Positions 25,544 through 34,298 of a DNA stretch of 64,000 nt are shown here, piece after piece; positions within the stretch are counted from its first letter, which is position 1, and the number at the start of each line of letters is the position of its first letter. Under the pieces are notes generated by a model that saw only the letters and a program-made list of their open reading frames with translations, had not been told where the DNA came from and searched no databases. Position numbers and translations under genes: made by a program. The stretch covers positions 124,001 through 188,000 of the forward strand of contig CALSUF010000001.1 of the NCBI GenBank assembly GCA_943789465.1. Direction: 5' to 3'. The stretch is from an uncultured Flavobacteriaceae bacterium (GTDB lineage: Bacteria; Bacteroidota; Bacteroidia; Flavobacteriales; Flavobacteriaceae).

Positions 25544-26764
25544 ATGAATTTGTTAACTTTAAAATTCTTGAAACTAACATCGCTCAAAAAAACAAGCATT
25601 TTGTTTTTTTTATGTTTGATAGGGACTTCTGTATATGCACAAAGAAGTGTGCGTATCGGCTATATTGATACAGAGTATATTTTAGAAAACATCAGCGAAT
25701 ACTCTAACGCTAATTCACAATTAGATTCTAAAGTACAACAATGGAAAAGCGAAATTGAAAAACGCTTAACAGAGCTAGAGGATCAAAAAAAGCAACTCAA
25801 TAATGAGCGTATACTTCTCACAAATGAGCTCGTTTCTGAGCGTGAAGAAGATTTACAAATTATAGAAAATGAGATTATTGACTACCAACAAAAACGTTTT
25901 GGCCCTAATGGCGATTTGATGATTCAAAAACAACAACTCATACAACCTATACAAGATCAAATTTTTGCAGCCGTTCAAGAAATTGCAATGAGCAAAAAAT
26001 ACGACTTCATATTTGATAAATCTGCCGATGTAGTCATGTTGTTTTCTGCGGACCGCTATGATATTAGTGATCGAGTACTAAAAACCATCAACAGATCTTC
26101 CAAGAGAACCCAAGTGGATTCAAGAAAAGAACGAAAAGAAGCAAAAGAAGAGGAAACTATCGTGGAGGAAGATTCTACTAAAAGTGGACGTCAAAAACTA
26201 TTAGACGAACGGAAAGCTCAAAGAGAAGCTTTATTAGAAGAAAAACGCCAAAAGAAATTAGAGGATCGTGAGGCAAGAAGAATAGAAGTAGAAGCTAAAA
26301 AGCAAAAAGCAATAGAAAAACGTACAAAAGCAAAATCTGCAAAAACAACTACAGCTGAAGAAACTAAAGATGCTGACGAACAATCATCAATCACTAAAAA
26401 AGTAGACCAAAGGGAAGCACGTAAAAACGAACTTGCAGCTAAAAGACAAAAAGCGTTGGAGGAGCGTGCTAATGCCAATGGAGATAAAAGCCCCAAAACA
26501 ACTAACAGTACTGAAAAAATAGACCAAAGGGAAGCGCGTAAAAAAGAACTTGCGGCTAAAAGACAAAAAGCGTTGGAGGAGCGTGCCAAAGTTAAAGCAG
26601 ATAAAAACCCTAATAAAACAGCTACAAAAACTTCCGAAGCAAATAACGATAGAGAAGCGCGTAAAAAAGCCTTGCAAGAAAAGAAAAAACAAGCACTAGC
26701 AGAGCGTAAAGCACGACTTGAAGCGCAAAAGAGAAAAAGAGATAGTATTAGAAACAATAAATAA
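25544..26764 (+). CDS. Skp/OmpH-family periplasmic chaperone with a long charged repeat tail
   Basis: Residues 1-185 form a signal peptide (ending SVYAQ) and an OmpH/Skp domain: VRIGYIDTEYILENI, a coiled coil rich in Lys/Glu, and a closing strand KKYDFIFDKSADVVML. Skp holds unfolded outer-membrane proteins in the periplasm. A further 220 residues follow that Skp normally lacks: a Lys/Arg/Glu/Ala tail built on a motif like DQREARKKELAAKRQKALEE, two copies of which are near-exact with a 39-residue (117-bp) period, plus two looser copies. The tail is predicted to be helical and highly charged. It sits between bamA and a second, normal-length skp. Confidence 0.88.
   Translation: MNLLTLKFLKLTSLKKTSILFFLCLIGTSVYAQRSVRIGYIDTEYILENISEYSNANSQLDSKVQQWKSEIEKRLTELEDQKKQLNNERILLTNELVSEREEDLQIIENEIIDYQQKRFGPNGDLMIQKQQLIQPIQDQIFAAVQEIAMSKKYDFIFDKSADVVMLFSADRYDISDRVLKTINRSSKRTQVDSRKERKEAKEEETIVEEDSTKSGRQKLLDERKAQREALLEEKRQKKLEDREARRIEVEAKKQKAIEKRTKAKSAKTTTAEETKDADEQSSITKKVDQREARKNELAAKRQKALEERANANGDKSPKTTNSTEKIDQREARKKELAAKRQKALEERAKVKADKNPNKTATKTSEANNDREARKKALQEKKKQALAERKARLEAQKRKRDSIRNNK
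26403..26588 (+). repeat. Two direct repeats of about 68 bp inside the skp tail
   Basis: The segments starting at 26403 and 26520 are nearly identical over about 68 bp, with a period of 117 bp in frame. They encode the two best copies of the basic tail motif. The high nucleotide identity suggests a recent duplication or ongoing recombination. Confidence 0.8.
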
Positions 26765-26787
26765 ATTTAAATATAAACACAATTACA

Positions 26788-27297
26788 ATGAAACACTTAA
26801 AATCACTTTTATTAGCAACTACACTTTTTGTTGCAACTAGTTTTACTGCGCAAGCTCAAACTAAAGTTGCACATATTAACACGCAAGAATTAGTAGAAGC
26901 GATGCCAGAAATGCAAAGTGCAAAGTCAGAATTAGAGAAATTGGCTAAAACCTATGAAACAGATATTCAGGCTATGGCAACTGAGTTACAAAATAAAATA
27001 AAACAATACGATGGTGAATCCTCTACCAAAACCGATGAGGAAAATGGAAAACGCTTGCAAGAAGTTCAAGGAATGGAACAAAGTATTCGTCAATACCAAA
27101 CACAAGCACAACAAGACTTACAGAAAAAAGAGTTTGACCTCTTAAAGCCAATCACTGAAAAAGCAAAAAATGCAATTCTTAAAGTTGGAAAAGCAAAAGG
27201 ATTCGATTATGTCCTTGATGCTTCTCAAGGGCAAGGCGTTATTTTTGCTGGTGGTACGGACTTATTAGTTGACGTAAAAACTGAATTAGGGTTTTAA
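26788..27297 (+). CDS. skp: Skp/OmpH-family periplasmic chaperone (normal length)
   Basis: The 169-residue protein has a signal peptide (ending TSFTAQAQ) and one OmpH/Skp domain: KVAHINTQELVEAMPEMQSAK, a coiled-coil arm about residues 40-120, and the closing GFDYVLDASQGQGVIF. It matches the family in length and order. It follows the long-tailed paralogue by 23 bp and ends in a terminator at 27322-27353. Together with bamA it should escort outer-membrane proteins through the periplasm. Confidence 0.93.
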   Translation: MKHLKSLLLATTLFVATSFTAQAQTKVAHINTQELVEAMPEMQSAKSELEKLAKTYETDIQAMATELQNKIKQYDGESSTKTDEENGKRLQEVQGMEQSIRQYQTQAQQDLQKKEFDLLKPITEKAKNAILKVGKAKGFDYVLDASQGQGVIFAGGTDLLVDVKTELGF

Positions 27298-27321
27298 AAC
27301 ATCATCTATCAAATAATTTAT

Positions 27322-27353
27322 AAAAAGCTGCTTCTATTAGAGCAGCTTTTTTA
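27322..27353 (+). terminator. Intrinsic terminator after skp
   Basis: AAAAAGCTGC pairs with GCAGCTTTTT around a 10-base loop and is followed by T's. It ends 12 bp before the murI ATG, so murI may need its own promoter or depend on readthrough. Confidence 0.8.
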
Positions 27354-27365
27354 TTTTTGTAATAT

Positions 27366-28148
27366 ATGAGTTCAAAACCCATTGGTATATTTGATTCGGG
27401 TGTAGGTGGTCTTTCTATTTGGAATGAAATCCACCAATTACTCCCTATGGAATCTACTATTTACCTTTCGGATTCAAAACATGCTCCTTACGGACCAAAA
27501 GGACAAGAAGTTATCACTAACCTTTCTATTAAAAACACAGAGTGGCTCATTAACCAGGGCTGCAAGCTAATTGTAGTGGCTTGTAACACTGCTACAACAA
27601 ATGCTATTGACATACTGAGGGAAAAATACGCTATACCCTTTATTGGAATTGAACCCGCTATTAAACCCGCTGCAATTCAATCGAAATCTAAAGCAATCGG
27701 AATCCTAGCCACTAAAGGGACTCTAAGTAGTCGGTTGTTTCACAAAACTTCTCAACTGTATTCTAGTGATCTGTTAGTCGTCGAACAAATTGGAAATGGT
27801 ATTGTAGAACTCATTGAAAACGGCGCATTGTATTCAAATGAAATGAAGCACTTACTTCAAAACTATCTTGAACCGATGCTAGAGGCTGAAATAGATTGCT
27901 TGGTCTTAGGCTGCACACATTATCATTTTTTGACCCCTATTTTAAAAGAACTATTGCCTGAACATGTCAAAATTATTGACTCTGGAAAAGCAGTTGCTAG
28001 ACAAACAATGTCAGTCCTAGAAAAAAATATGTTATTGAATGAAAAAACTACTGTAAAAACGAATCGCTTTTACACCAATGGGAAAGAAAAAGTGATTGCT
28101 TCGCTGCTAAAATTAGAAGCCGTTTCTCTTCAAAAGTTAGAGTTTTAA
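27366..28148 (+). CDS. murI: Glutamate racemase
   Basis: MurI makes D-glutamate for peptidoglycan. The 260-residue protein has the family opening PIGIFDSGVGGLSIW, the first catalytic cysteine in VVACNTATTNA near residue 74, and the second in LVLGCTHYHFL near 183. It is close to the skp and bamA genes on the same strand. Its TAA overlaps the TAA of the convergent PorP/SprF gene as TTAA. Confidence 0.96.
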   Translation: MSSKPIGIFDSGVGGLSIWNEIHQLLPMESTIYLSDSKHAPYGPKGQEVITNLSIKNTEWLINQGCKLIVVACNTATTNAIDILREKYAIPFIGIEPAIKPAAIQSKSKAIGILATKGTLSSRLFHKTSQLYSSDLLVVEQIGNGIVELIENGALYSNEMKHLLQNYLEPMLEAEIDCLVLGCTHYHFLTPILKELLPEHVKIIDSGKAVARQTMSVLEKNMLLNEKTTVKTNRFYTNGKEKVIASLLKLEAVSLQKLEF

Positions 28149-29158
28149 TTTACACTTGGGCAATTACAGTCGTATTTTTCTTTTTTACAGCCAAAGTTAA
28201 AGCCTAGGGTAATTTGATGATAGCCTCCGTTATTAAAAACAATCGAATTTGCTTGGTATGAATATGTATACGCAAACATAAAATTATCATATTCTGCTCC
28301 TAATACAGGGGTGAAATATTGAAGTTTTTGACTGCTTATTCCTGAATCAGTGGTAAATTCGGCACCATCAAAACTTCTTCTGTATGAAATCCCTGCAAAT
28401 AGTTTTCCGGAATCTAACTCTTTATAGGATTTGAAATTAACATCAATAAACGACTCTTTGGTAGCATCTTTGTACGCAAACATTAAAGAGGGTTCAAAGC
28501 TCCAATCACTCCCTAATTTAGAAAATACATTTCCTGCAGAAAGCAAATAGGTTCTAAGATTACCAGAGCTTACCCCTTGTTCATTTATATTTATGCCTTC
28601 ATTTTCCAAAACGTTTTTAACGGTTGCATGAGCATAAAAATCAATGAAATGGTAAGAAAACCCAAAATCAACATTAAAATCTGATGAACTTTGTTCGATC
28701 CCTGCAATAATTGGATCAAACTCTAAAAAGGCAGTTTCATCTAACTTGTATTGAATCAATCCAGCACTCAATCCAAATGATAACATGCTTAAGTCAATTG
28801 TATTTCTAGAAAACATGAGGTGATGCGCATAAGTCAAATAAGCGCCTGATTGTGAATGGTACCCGTTTTCATCATTAAAAAAAATGGCACCAACTCCTGA
28901 TGAAGATTCACCAATACGTCCATTTATACTCATCGTCTGTAGACTTGGAGCATTTTCATCTCCAAACCATTGCTGACGACCTGTAAGTCTAATTTTATTA
29001 CAATTAGAAATTCCTGCCATTGAAGGATGAAGCAGATAATAATTGTCTGTTAGATAATCTGAATATATAGGTAACCCTTCTTGAGCACTTATAGATTGTG
29101 TAAATATTGCTATAAGAGCAACAAAGGAAAGTTTTTTCAATAGTGTCATAAATATCAT
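28145..29158 (-). CDS. PorP/SprF-family T9SS outer-membrane protein (module 2)
   Basis: The 337-residue protein has a signal peptide (ending TQSISAQ) and the PorP/SprF pattern: YSDYLTDNYYLLHPSMAG (a variant of NPAYAG), then IRLTGRQQWFG, and barrel strands to GFNFGCKK. It ends in a short cysteine-bearing tail (KKEKYDCNCPSVN). Its ATG overlaps the stop of the large type B protein by 4 bp (ATGA at 29155-29158), a strong sign of coupled translation and joint function, as for SprB/SprF in gliding flavobacteria. It is only distantly similar to the PorP/SprF protein at 8985. Confidence 0.9.
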   Translation of the reverse strand: MIFMTLLKKLSFVALIAIFTQSISAQEGLPIYSDYLTDNYYLLHPSMAGISNCNKIRLTGRQQWFGDENAPSLQTMSINGRIGESSSGVGAIFFNDENGYHSQSGAYLTYAHHLMFSRNTIDLSMLSFGLSAGLIQYKLDETAFLEFDPIIAGIEQSSSDFNVDFGFSYHFIDFYAHATVKNVLENEGININEQGVSSGNLRTYLLSAGNVFSKLGSDWSFEPSLMFAYKDATKESFIDVNFKSYKELDSGKLFAGISYRRSFDGAEFTTDSGISSQKLQYFTPVLGAEYDNFMFAYTYSYQANSIVFNNGGYHQITLGFNFGCKKEKYDCNCPSVN

Positions 29159-32100
29159 CTTTTGAGCGTAAAGTGCGCTCTAAATAAGTTCATTTTTTCT
29201 GTTACAGGATCATTATATTCTAACACAAACCAATAATCAGTAGATGGAAGTTGTACTCCGTTAAAGGTACCATCCCAACCCTTACCTGTTGAACTGATCT
29301 CTTTTAATAATTTACCATACCGATCAAATATATAAATTTTTGAGCTAGGTTTAACAGTCATTCCTATGATATTCCATGTGTCGTGGTATCCATCTCCATT
29401 TGGAGTGAAAAACTTTGGATATCCTATCACTATTTTCTTCTGAGTGATCTCGTTGCAATTTAATAGGTCTCTTACATAAACAATATGTTCTCCTATAGGG
29501 ATATTTTCAAATAATGTCTCCATTTGCCATGGACCAAAATCAACTCGGTACTCATAAACACCCATCCCAACAACGGAGACTTCTAGTTTATTATTGTCTG
29601 AAAATATCTCTGATAGTAATGTGACGTCTATGCTTTCGGGAGGATAGGAACTCACAACCTCTGTACTGGCTGGTATGCGGCAGCCAGATGCTATATTTGT
29701 TGCGTGTACAGTGTAAATACCCTCTGAAGTTGGTGAAAAAGTGGCGCTAGTAGCGCCTGGTATTATATAAGCACTGGGGTCAAAGTCAACTTCTTCAATG
29801 CTTCCTTTATACCACTGAAAACTGTAAACGGAGGGGCTTAACTGGGTGTCGATTGGGGGGGCTGGTAAAAAAGGTTGTGTTACTGGGTTAATAACTTGGT
29901 CGTCAGTATTCAAACAAATGACATAGCGGTCTAAAATGTCTATTTCAGGGACAGGATTAACGATGATGGTTAAGGGAACAATGATAAAGCAATTATTTAA
30001 TTTTGGTTTGACTCGAACATAAATCTCTTGTGTCAAAATAATTGTATTTTCAAAGTTTGTGGGATCTGGAATATTATTTGTGTTGCCCAATTCCGCATCC
30101 ATTTCATCTTCATAATAGCTTATTTCAAAATCTAAAGGGTTTAATCCGTTCAATATCGCTGACTCTCTTAATCTTAAATTAAAATAGTCAAAGCCATTAT
30201 TGTCAATTTCACATTCTCCTAGTGGTGGCGGAGTGCGATTTAAATTAGCGTACAATATGGTATTTAACTCTAAATTAATCGTTTCCATACATTGATTGAC
30301 TGCTGTGGCTAATACAAGGATAGTGTTGGAGAGTGTGTTGCTTGTATAAGTTGTTGGATTGAGAATTGGATTGTTGTTATCTAAATCGAATTGGGTCTCA
30401 AAATAAGTTAAACTAATGGTAGGGTCATTGTTGGTGATTTGAGTTTCGCGGAGGGTTAAATCGTAAACTGTGGTTACTTGGTCGTTGCACTCAACGATCG
30501 GATCGGGGATAAATAATTGAGAGTTTAAGTTTACCCGTATCTTGAAACTCATATCAGTACGTACGCATTCACGAACATCTAAATTCATATTGTTGTTGGG
30601 ATCAAATTGTGCGCGTACAAAAATGGTTTGTGGATTTGAAATATTTGAATATGTACTTGGATTGGGAATGGGGATATTGTCTATGGCGAGCTGTTCGCTC
30701 AAGTGATAAGTGATGAGAACTGGGGTCATTTGACTTCCAAGGATTTCTGATTCTTTGCTAGATAAATCAAAAATGGTTTGATTGGTATCGCTACATAAAA
30801 TATAATCCGAAATTGTATTTCTTTCTGGAAGTGGACCAACCTTGAGGGTGATGTGATGTCCCAGTCCTAAACAGGCATTGACATCATTACTGTCTACCCG
30901 TACATAAATTTTTTGAGTGTTGGGGCTTGTGGTATTCCTGTGTTTAGTAATATCTGGAATTGGATTGGTCTCGGCAAGGGCTGCTGCTTCTGTGGTGTAA
31001 TAAGAAACGGTTAAGTTCTGATTGGTGGGGAGTTGTGCAAGGACTTGATCCGTGGCATCACTAAAATCGAAGATGGCGATGCCATTGGAGTTGTCGTTAT
31101 CTGTCTCTGTATCATCACAAACAAAGTATTCTAATTGAAAAGCGACGGGATCCAAAAGGGTGGCGCCTACTACTAAATTTATTTTTGAGGTTCTAAAACA
31201 GCCATGGTTTGTTTGTGATCTTGCATAAACAAAACTATTGACTGGAGTTGGGTTGGTGTAAATGGTTGGAGTGGGTATTTGGTCTGTCAGAAGCCCTGAC
31301 TCGGCATGAGCTTGAGTGAGGTAGTAGGTAATGGTTTCATTTACAAAGTTGGAAGAGATGAGTTGATTGGCTTGGGTGAGGTTAAAATCGGTTATGCCAT
31401 CTGTATCTGTATCACATTGTTTAAGAGTGACTTCCGAATTTACTACTGGTAGTGGGTTGACAATGAGTTGAAAGCTAGTTGTGTCAAAACAGTCATTATT
31501 TAATTTGTTTTCTAATCGTGCAAAAATGTTCTGTGGATTGGTACTATTTTGAATGGAATTGGTGATGTCTGTACCAACTACGCCCGCATCCGCGGCGGCC
31601 TGATCGTAATAAAATTTAACGTCATAGTCCGAGGCCAATTGAGAACCCAAAACCTCCGATACCTTGGTGCTTAAATCAAATTCTACGACACCATTGGTGT
31701 CATCGCCATCATCAGAATTATCACAAAATATTATATCATTCGCAGAATTGGCAGTGGGTTGTGATTTAACTTCTATATCAAAATTAACGACCTTATAACA
31801 ACTTTGTGTTAAGTCCGCTATACGCATCCAAATTGTTTCTATAACTAAAGTGTTTTGATGCGGAATTGTGATCGAAGACAAATTATCCTCTGCGTTTTCT
31901 TGACTTGTATGATAGCTAATAGAAAAATTTGTAGCTGGTTGACTCCCTAGTATCAAGGCTTCATTAGCTGAAAAATCAAACACTTCGATGCCATTGCCGT
32001 CTGTTTCGCATAACAAAATATTTTCTGGAGGGTTTGTAATCACAGGTGGTATCGTAAATTCAATGATAACTTCATCTGTTGCTTCGCAGCTACCAACTAA

Positions 32101-33096
32101 AGTGGCATTAAAACTGTATGTCCCATTCGTAGAAACGTCTAGGGTTGAGTTGTCTTCTCCTGGAATTACAACTCCATCTTTTAGCCACTCAAATGTAGCG
32201 CTTGTAGCAGAAAGATTCGCATCTAAAGGAATATCGGTTCCTAAACACCCAGGGTTCCCATTTACAATGGTTCGATCGACTCCTAAATCTCCACCAATAT
32301 CAAAACTACCGCCTTCAATGAAAATAGCAGAGTCCCAAGCATCATCTCCTTGGTCTGCAACAACAAGTTTTATTTCATAAGTAACTCCTGGGGTAACAGC
32401 TGAAGAAGCTGTTAAGACTGTTGTGCGTCCGTTATAATTCGTATCCCCTATATCATATCCTTGAAAATATTCTGTATTAGCTCTACACCCATCAGCGTTG
32501 TTTATGTTCCTTACACTCACAGGAGTTCCATCAGGCAAAACAGCTAAATTAACATAATTTGGTGTCCCTACTTCTCGCAATAAAAACGCAAAACTATCTG
32601 CATAAATACATTCATAATTATTTCCATACTCTTCAGAAGCCATTATGAATCTAAAATCAATCGTATTTACTTGTGGAGTAAAATTGAATTTAATGTATGA
32701 AGCATCTTCTGTTCCTGATTGTCCCAAAGCGGCTTCCAAATCTTGGTCTCCCAAACCACCATCTTGGTTATCTATCAAATTCTCATTCGTTGCATTTCCT
32801 GCAGGAAAGGCCCTCCCTGTGGTTAGTATAACACCCTCTTCAAATGGAAAAGCACTCCCTGCTGGTTTTTTAAAGTAGCCGTAGCTTTTAGTTGTCAAAT
32901 CACTTGGAGCACCTTTTACTAGGAAAGAAAAAGTGTCTGCCGACGAGCAAGAGCTTGAAATCATGACTTTTTTAATAAGTTCTTCGGGACCATAGCTAGA
33001 TTCAGGGGAAGCAGAATCATTAATACTAATAATTTGAGCAAATCCAAAAGAGGAAACACAGAATGACAGTGTCAATTGTATGAGTAGGTTTTTCAT
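29155..33096 (-). CDS. Large surface protein: choice-of-anchor L domain, seven tandem repeats, T9SS type B CTD
   Basis: This 1313-residue protein has a signal peptide (ending SFGFAQ). A domain I recognise as choice-of-anchor L follows (about 40-265: VKGAPSDL, GVILTTGRA, RFIMASEEYGNNY, EIKLVVADQGD). An Ig-like segment lies near 270-350. From about 355 to 1050 there are seven copies of a roughly 100-residue module, each with a Cys-Asp calcium-type start, FDLS-x-LGSQ, a YY strand, an IPDPT-Y-N turn and a closing Cys-VNPLP strand. The C-terminus (FFTPNGDGYHDTW, FDRYGKLLKE) is the T9SS type B domain. It is probably a long cell-surface adhesin-like filament, secreted with the SprF-like partner directly after it. 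Confidence 0.92.
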   Translation of the reverse strand: MKNLLIQLTLSFCVSSFGFAQIISINDSASPESSYGPEELIKKVMISSSCSSADTFSFLVKGAPSDLTTKSYGYFKKPAGSAFPFEEGVILTTGRAFPAGNATNENLIDNQDGGLGDQDLEAALGQSGTEDASYIKFNFTPQVNTIDFRFIMASEEYGNNYECIYADSFAFLLREVGTPNYVNLAVLPDGTPVSVRNINNADGCRANTEYFQGYDIGDTNYNGRTTVLTASSAVTPGVTYEIKLVVADQGDDAWDSAIFIEGGSFDIGGDLGVDRTIVNGNPGCLGTDIPLDANLSATSATFEWLKDGVVIPGEDNSTLDVSTNGTYSFNATLVGSCEATDEVIIEFTIPPVITNPPENILLCETDGNGIEVFDFSANEALILGSQPATNFSISYHTSQENAEDNLSSITIPHQNTLVIETIWMRIADLTQSCYKVVNFDIEVKSQPTANSANDIIFCDNSDDGDDTNGVVEFDLSTKVSEVLGSQLASDYDVKFYYDQAAADAGVVGTDITNSIQNSTNPQNIFARLENKLNNDCFDTTSFQLIVNPLPVVNSEVTLKQCDTDTDGITDFNLTQANQLISSNFVNETITYYLTQAHAESGLLTDQIPTPTIYTNPTPVNSFVYARSQTNHGCFRTSKINLVVGATLLDPVAFQLEYFVCDDTETDNDNSNGIAIFDFSDATDQVLAQLPTNQNLTVSYYTTEAAALAETNPIPDITKHRNTTSPNTQKIYVRVDSNDVNACLGLGHHITLKVGPLPERNTISDYILCSDTNQTIFDLSSKESEILGSQMTPVLITYHLSEQLAIDNIPIPNPSTYSNISNPQTIFVRAQFDPNNNMNLDVRECVRTDMSFKIRVNLNSQLFIPDPIVECNDQVTTVYDLTLRETQITNNDPTISLTYFETQFDLDNNNPILNPTTYTSNTLSNTILVLATAVNQCMETINLELNTILYANLNRTPPPLGECEIDNNGFDYFNLRLRESAILNGLNPLDFEISYYEDEMDAELGNTNNIPDPTNFENTIILTQEIYVRVKPKLNNCFIIVPLTIIVNPVPEIDILDRYVICLNTDDQVINPVTQPFLPAPPIDTQLSPSVYSFQWYKGSIEEVDFDPSAYIIPGATSATFSPTSEGIYTVHATNIASGCRIPASTEVVSSYPPESIDVTLLSEIFSDNNKLEVSVVGMGVYEYRVDFGPWQMETLFENIPIGEHIVYVRDLLNCNEITQKKIVIGYPKFFTPNGDGYHDTWNIIGMTVKPSSKIYIFDRYGKLLKEISSTGKGWDGTFNGVQLPSTDYWFVLEYNDPVTEKMNLFRAHFTLKR

Positions 33097-33143
33097 AGAT
33101 TTGGGATTCTATTAATCTTACTTTATATAAACTTGAATGCTTT

Positions 33144-33302
33144 TTAGGGGGCATTGTAAAAATATACAGAATGGACAGAACGTCCACCAGAGCCAGACAA
33201 AATACCTCCACATTGAGTTAATGTGCTATTTCGGATGTGGCTAATTTGTGCTAAAACAATGGGGCTGAGAGAAATAAAGAAGGCTGAAAGTAGGCGTTTC
33301 AT
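33144..33302 (-). CDS. Small exported peptide or truncated remnant (52 residues)
   Basis: An ATG at 33302 opens a 52-codon frame ending at TAA 33144-33146. The product has a typical signal peptide (MKRLLSAFFISLSPIVLAQ) and a mature part of about 33 residues with one cysteine and a glycine/serine run (CGGILSGSGG). A TATATTTG -7 element lies at 33328-33335 (minus strand), 25 bp before the ATG, though without a clear -33. It precedes the large type B gene by 47 bp on the same strand, so it may be the first cistron of that operon, or the leftover 5' end of a deleted secreted-protein gene. No family is recognised. Confidence 0.5.
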   Translation of the reverse strand: MKRLLSAFFISLSPIVLAQISHIRNSTLTQCGGILSGSGGRSVHSVYFYNAP

Positions 33303-33374
33303 TCTATGTATTTATTTTGGGACTCTTCAAATATACAGAAATTTCTTTATTATCTTTGCACTAAATTTACAATC

Positions 33375-34274
33375 ATGAATAAAACAACCGTTTCAGTTCA
33401 GGAAACTAGCAACCCAAAAATCATAAAATTTGAAACGGATTCATTCCTTACAAAATACGAAAGTTTTGAATTCTCAAATATTGATGAAGCTAAAAACTCA
33501 CCCTTAGCACAACAACTTTTTCATCTCCCTTTTGTAAAAAAAGTATATGTTTCGGGAAACTTTGTTGCTATTGAACGTTATGATATTATTGAATGGAGTG
33601 ATGTTCAAACGGAAGTTGGTGAGCAGATAGAAAACTACTTAAATGAAGGTGGAGTCGTTATTTTAAATGAAGACAAAAAGAAAAACCCTGTAACTGTTTA
33701 TGCAGAAAGTACACCCAATCCTGGGGTTCAAAAATTTGTTGCTAATAAAAGTTTAGTCTCTCAAACATTTGAATTTACATCTATAGAGGAAGCAAAACTA
33801 TCTCCTTTTGCAACAGCTCTCTTTCAATTTCCTTTTGTAAAGGCAGTTTTTATCGATAAAAATTATGTGTCTATCACCAAATATGATATTGTAGAATGGG
33901 AAGCTATTACTCTAGAGTTGAGAGAATTTATAAAGTCCTATGTAGAAGATGGCAAAGAAATGGTATCTGCTACTGCTGCTCAAGTATTGGAAAAAACTAC
34001 GAGTCAATTGGATGGTGCATATGAAGCCCTGGATGATACTTCAAAAGAGATTATAAATATTTTAGAAGAACACATCAAGCCGGCCGTCGCTAGTGATGGG
34101 GGAAATATTGTATTTGAATCTTACGATGCCGCAACAAAAACTGTGAAGGTTATTTTACAAGGAGCTTGTAGTGGATGTCCATCATCTACGTATACACTCA
34201 AAAGCGGTATTGAAGCAATGCTAAAAGAAATGTTAGCTGGAAGAGTAGAAACTGTAGAGGCTATAAATGGATAA
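33375..34274 (+). CDS. Nfu-type iron-sulfur scaffold with two N-terminal Nfu domains
   Basis: The 299-residue protein carries two tandem Nfu N-terminal domains (about 8-95, NPKIIKFETDSF; and about 112-200, TPNPGVQKFVANKS) and a C-terminal NifU domain (about 220-299) with the cluster-binding CxxC in GACSGCPSSTYTL. It should carry a [4Fe-4S] cluster to target proteins. I start at ATG 33375 (MNKTTVSVQE); the longer frame has no family likeness before it. A TATCTTTG -7 element lies at 33351-33358. It is divergent from the type B operon and convergent with the FAD oxidoreductase gene. Confidence 0.9.
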   Translation: MNKTTVSVQETSNPKIIKFETDSFLTKYESFEFSNIDEAKNSPLAQQLFHLPFVKKVYVSGNFVAIERYDIIEWSDVQTEVGEQIENYLNEGGVVILNEDKKKNPVTVYAESTPNPGVQKFVANKSLVSQTFEFTSIEEAKLSPFATALFQFPFVKAVFIDKNYVSITKYDIVEWEAITLELREFIKSYVEDGKEMVSATAAQVLEKTTSQLDGAYEALDDTSKEIINILEEHIKPAVASDGGNIVFESYDAATKTVKVILQGACSGCPSSTYTLKSGIEAMLKEMLAGRVETVEAING

Positions 34275-34298
34275 TTCTCTAAATTAAACAGAACACTT

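Noticed and set aside
26218..26757. Long open frames on the minus strand across the skp tail
   Set aside because: They are shadows of the Lys/Glu/Ala-rich repeats on the plus strand; the products are Ser/Phe/Leu-rich with no family likeness.
33026..33211. A 61-residue minus-strand frame crossing the start of the large surface protein
   Set aside because: It lies out of frame over a real signal peptide and the small ORF, with no likeness to anything.
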